Assembly: GCA_021613375.1 (NCBI GenBank)
Contig: CM038710.1
Span: forward strand, 31,536,195-31,600,194
Length of the DNA stretch: 64,000 nt
Reading direction: 5' to 3'
From: Megaleporinus macrocephalus
Lineage: Eukaryota > Chordata > Actinopteri > Characiformes > Anostomidae
Positions 60,900 to 64,000 of this stretch are shown here, piece by piece. Made by a program: the position numbers and the translations under genes. The notes beneath the pieces were generated by a model. That model ran no database searches and was not told the origin of the DNA. It worked only from the letters and a program-made list of their open reading frames with translations. Numbering within the stretch: the first letter of the stretch is position 1; each line of letters begins with the position of its first letter.

Positions 60900-62085
60900 T
60901 GGTTCACTTCACCAGGTGCTAAAAAGTGCTGAGAAGTACACTCGGTTCACTCTAAGTACATTTCAAAGGTGCCATAGAATGAAAAACTGGATCTACATTG
61001 GTATTGTTGATTACGGAGAGTTCAGTGGTACATGGAACTCACATATCGAGAACCTCAAACACTGTTCTTCATCCTTTTGACACAAATCCTGCATTTACTC
61101 AGCAGGTACTGCGTGACAGGTTTGACTGGTAATATGTACGTCCCAAGAACTTTCTTACACCAGCTCACATTCTTAACCAGTGAACAGCACCGGAAACGTC
61201 AGACTGTGCAGAAATCCACTGCTCCATGCTGTGAAGGAGATGTCAGCACTTTTCATGCCCTTCCCAAGAAGCTGAACTGTCAGCAGGAGTGGATTATCTT
61301 TAAATGAGGCTGAAGTTGGCTTCCTATTCACCAGCTTTGTATTTGAATGCTCCGTTCCACCTTAAATACAACAGCTTATAAAGGTGCCATTGTCATAACT
61401 ATGACACCATTTGAAGTGAAATTGAAAATCTGCACAACAAGTTGGCGAATAGAAACTTTAGCTTCCACTAGATTTACTTTGTGATGATGTTGAGATGAAA
61501 CACAAGTAGCCACTTATGGTTATGTGAGCTTCTAGCAATCTCCAACTAACTAGCATAGCTAACTAAGTAAATAGTAGGATGCCCTAGCTTATCACTCTGA
61601 GATTCATTCATGTTTCTGTCTGTGTCTGGTTCCAGATGTGGCTTCTATGTGAGCATTGCTGTGTCTCGCTGTAAGCCAGCAAATCAGAGCAGAGCTCATC
61701 ACATTTTTTTCCTGTGTAAGAAGCTCCGCTTTATTGGTCTTTAATAAGATTTCATTAAGAAATGTTTCTACATTTTCACTGCATATGACTTTTCGTGTGG
61801 TTTCGTTTATGTAAATGAGCTCTGTTCTGATTGGCTGTCTTGTACTGTGCCTTATTCAAAAAAAGAAGTTCAGGCTGAAACACACGTAAGTGCTAACAGG
61901 CACAGACACCCTGTTGTAGAGTGTGAGTAGAGGGTATGAACATGACGCCACAGTTGGCGGGAGTCGCTGCAGTTGCGCCCACTCTGAGCGACAGCATTAG
62001 TGTGAATGCAGTTAAAACACAAAGACATCTGGAAGGAGCTGCTGTGTGATTGACTGTGGAAATATATTCAGCAATTATTATTATT
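60900..62085. repeat. Array-free copy of the 0.7-5.8 kb repeat
   Basis: Has the same block order as 660-886 followed directly by 5100-5760, but without the 4-kb tandem array: GTACATGGAAC and CCTCAAACACTGTTC (61030-61065), CTGTCAGCAGG (61277), TTGGCTTCCTATT, CAGAGCAGAGCTC (about 61690) and TTCTGATTGGCTGTC (about 61830). Its right part (61725-62085) is shared with 63510-63970. Confidence 0.7.
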
Positions 62086-63479
62086 TGTAATCTCACCAAG
62101 AAAGCACAACAGTTTGTTTCATTCTAGGGCCAAATCACAGCCTTATAAATAAGTGTGAACTAAAAACACATGCATTCTATGGCACATTGTTGATAGGCTA
62201 TAATAAAACTTCATCAAACTTGTACAGCTCTTGTTAAGTGAACATTGCATGCCTTCAAACTGTGATTTGGATTTACATTAAGGGACACTGATGTTAAATC
62301 CACATATTTGTAACTGTATCAATCCCCCACCCCCTCCCCATCACCCACAATCCCTCAAAATGCCTTGACCGGCATTATTTGATGAGTATTTTGGTTCAAC
62401 GGCTCTTCCACGTAAACCCACAATCTTAAACTGTGATGCACACGGTGAGTAGTTAGGAGTGCCAACTGCACGTTGACCTTTATAAGATGTCAGTATTGCT
62501 GGTTTCACAATGAATAAATATGAGACCGCTCACACATAACACACATAAACACACACAGTCTTTGCATCCTCAGTGAAGAACAAGCAATGCCACAGAAGCT
62601 GATTAACAGAAGAAGAACAGGGTCTGCCCGAAGACGTTTGGAGGAAAGTGCTGTATCATTTCCGAGTCACATGCCTTTAACCACATAAACACTGCTGACC
62701 ACCCCTACATATCACCGAGTCATCAGAAGAGGTAAAATGAAGGTGCTTTTTGTTAGTGTTTTTATTACACAAGCAAACCAAGAAGTGCATTAACCCTTAG
62801 CGGTCAGGAGTTTAGTTTTACTGTACTTCTTTAAATCTTATTATGTGACTACAGTTAATTACAGTATGTTTTACATTTAATTTACATTCAGAGTGAAGAG
62901 CTTCAAGTCTGCACAATGATAACTTTCTATTCAACTTTAAACCTAACACACAAAACTAGGTCTAAACAAATGCTGTAATAATCAAAGAACTTTGAATCTG
63001 AACTTCCAATAGAATTTCTTCTTCTTGCTTCCAAGACTATGAGCGAGAAGTATTTTTTCTGGAACAACACTGTGTTTTTGTAATTACCAGTAATAACTGT
63101 GATATCTAAAGGTTAATTGTACTTGTAATCCAATGCCACATTCACAGGGGCTTAAGATTCTATAGCTGATTGGGTTATTGTACTGTTGCTGCCCTTTTCC
63201 TGACCCCTGCCTTTGTGGCCTTCAACAAAGCACTTAACACCAACCTGCAGCAGGGTGGAACCAGAGCTGCTCATGAGTGCTATAAACTAGGACTGTGAAT
63301 CAATTATGTAAATAATCAAGTCTTGTAACTGATGATTTTGAAAGTTAAGCAAGTAATCACACTAAAAACGAACCAGCATTCCAAAGAGATTCCTTATAGC
63401 AGTGGGTCTTAAACCAGCCTCCCAGATGGTCCCCATTTTTGCTCCAACTTAAAGCAAAAGGATAGAGCAAAAATATGGA

Positions 63480-63980
63480 CCATCTGGAGGGTCTGTGAAG
63501 AAAAAGCTCTGCTTTATTGCATCGTCTTTAAATAGATCTCATTAAGAAATGTTTGGGTCCATATTCTACATTTTCACTGCATATGACCTTCGAGTGGTTT
63601 TATTTACCGAAAACTGTGTTGACCGTTTTCCAGCCTCTCTTTCTCCCTTAGAGTTAAACAGCTTGGGCTTGTTGGTGTTTAAGGCTGTTATATATAAATG
63701 CCCTGTGTTCTGATTGGCTGTCCTGTACTATGCCTTGTTCAAAAAAATGAGTTTAGGCTGAAACACACATAAATGTTAATGGGAAGAGCTAACCTGCTGT
63801 ACACTGAATAGAGGCTATGCATGTGATGCCACAGTTGGCGGGAGTCGCTGCAGTTACGCCCACTCAGTGGCAGAAAAACTGTCCGACAGCATCCGTGCCC
63901 AGTGTGAAGGCAGTGGAAACACAAAAACATCTGGAGGGAGCTGTTGTGCGATTGACTGCACAAATATATTCAGCAAGAAT
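63480..63980. repeat. Second copy of the 61-62 kb repeat
   Basis: Direct repeat of 61725-62085: CATTAAGAAATGTTT, CATTTTCACTGCATATGAC, GTTCTGATTGGCTGTCC, CCACAGTTGGCGGGAGTCGC and CAGCATCCGTGCC. It includes an extra 60-70 bp block (about 63610-63690) that is also found near 52810-52890. On the minus strand both copies share a short frame containing SGRNCSDSRQLW, possibly a fossil coding piece; not identified. Confidence 0.75.
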
Positions 63981-64000
63981 TCAGAGCCATGTTTTTACAG

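Larger units (their letters stand above)
60035..64000 (-). other. Kazrin 5' intron continuing past the window
   Basis: No first exon or CpG-rich promoter found. The region holds two copies of the repeat family that hosts the pyrimidine minisatellite (about 60900-62085 and 63480-63980). The stretch 62090-63400 appears unique. Confidence 0.6.

Overview
The window is vertebrate nuclear DNA, almost certainly from a teleost fish. It is AT-rich, intron-dominated and full of microsatellites, minisatellites and decayed DNA transposons. The interspersed-repeat families seen here are, from memory, typical of otophysan fishes (characins, catfishes and relatives); that narrower placement is tentative. 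No prokaryotic gene, CRISPR array, tRNA or rRNA was found.

The only gene I can support is kazrin (kazn), on the minus strand. Eleven coding exons lie between 53 and 37178. All their splice phases agree and together they give 586 uninterrupted codons. In transcription order they encode a coiled-coil region (exons at 37.0, 30.5 and 28.7 kb), a Ser/Thr/basic linker (20.0, 18.4 and 16.5 kb), and three liprin-type SAM domains (9.7+8.2 kb, 6.1 kb, 0.3+0.05 kb). The first exon lies beyond 64000 and the C-terminal exon(s) lie before position 1. The exon at 16.5 kb can be spliced onward to make the long SAM-containing form. It can also be read through its own 5' splice site to a stop at 16455, giving a short form without SAM domains. 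A further 75-bp candidate exon at 59960-60034 has splice phases that fit exactly between a phase-1 first exon and the first coiled-coil exon.

Non-coding layout: 0.9-5.05 kb is a pyrimidine-rich 52-bp minisatellite embedded in an old interspersed repeat. 6.7-7.6 and 11.9-12.8 kb are hAT-type non-autonomous elements. 15.0-15.6 kb is a degenerate GTTGCTATGG-type minisatellite. 21-29 kb holds nested duplications, MITEs and hAT-type elements, several with visible target-site duplications. 34.7-36.5 kb is a mosaic duplication with Tc1-like ends. 37.9-41.5 kb is a 39-bp telomere-like minisatellite just upstream of the first coiled-coil exon. 42-64 kb is intron with Tc1/mariner relics, an L2-like LINE tail, long CA/TA microsatellites and copies of the repeat that hosts the 0.9-5 kb array.

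The most notable signals are the isoform switch, the candidate cassette exon, the clustering of CA/TG repeats at kazn splice sites, and the two large intronic arrays with strand-asymmetric composition. I did not find a new multigene system.
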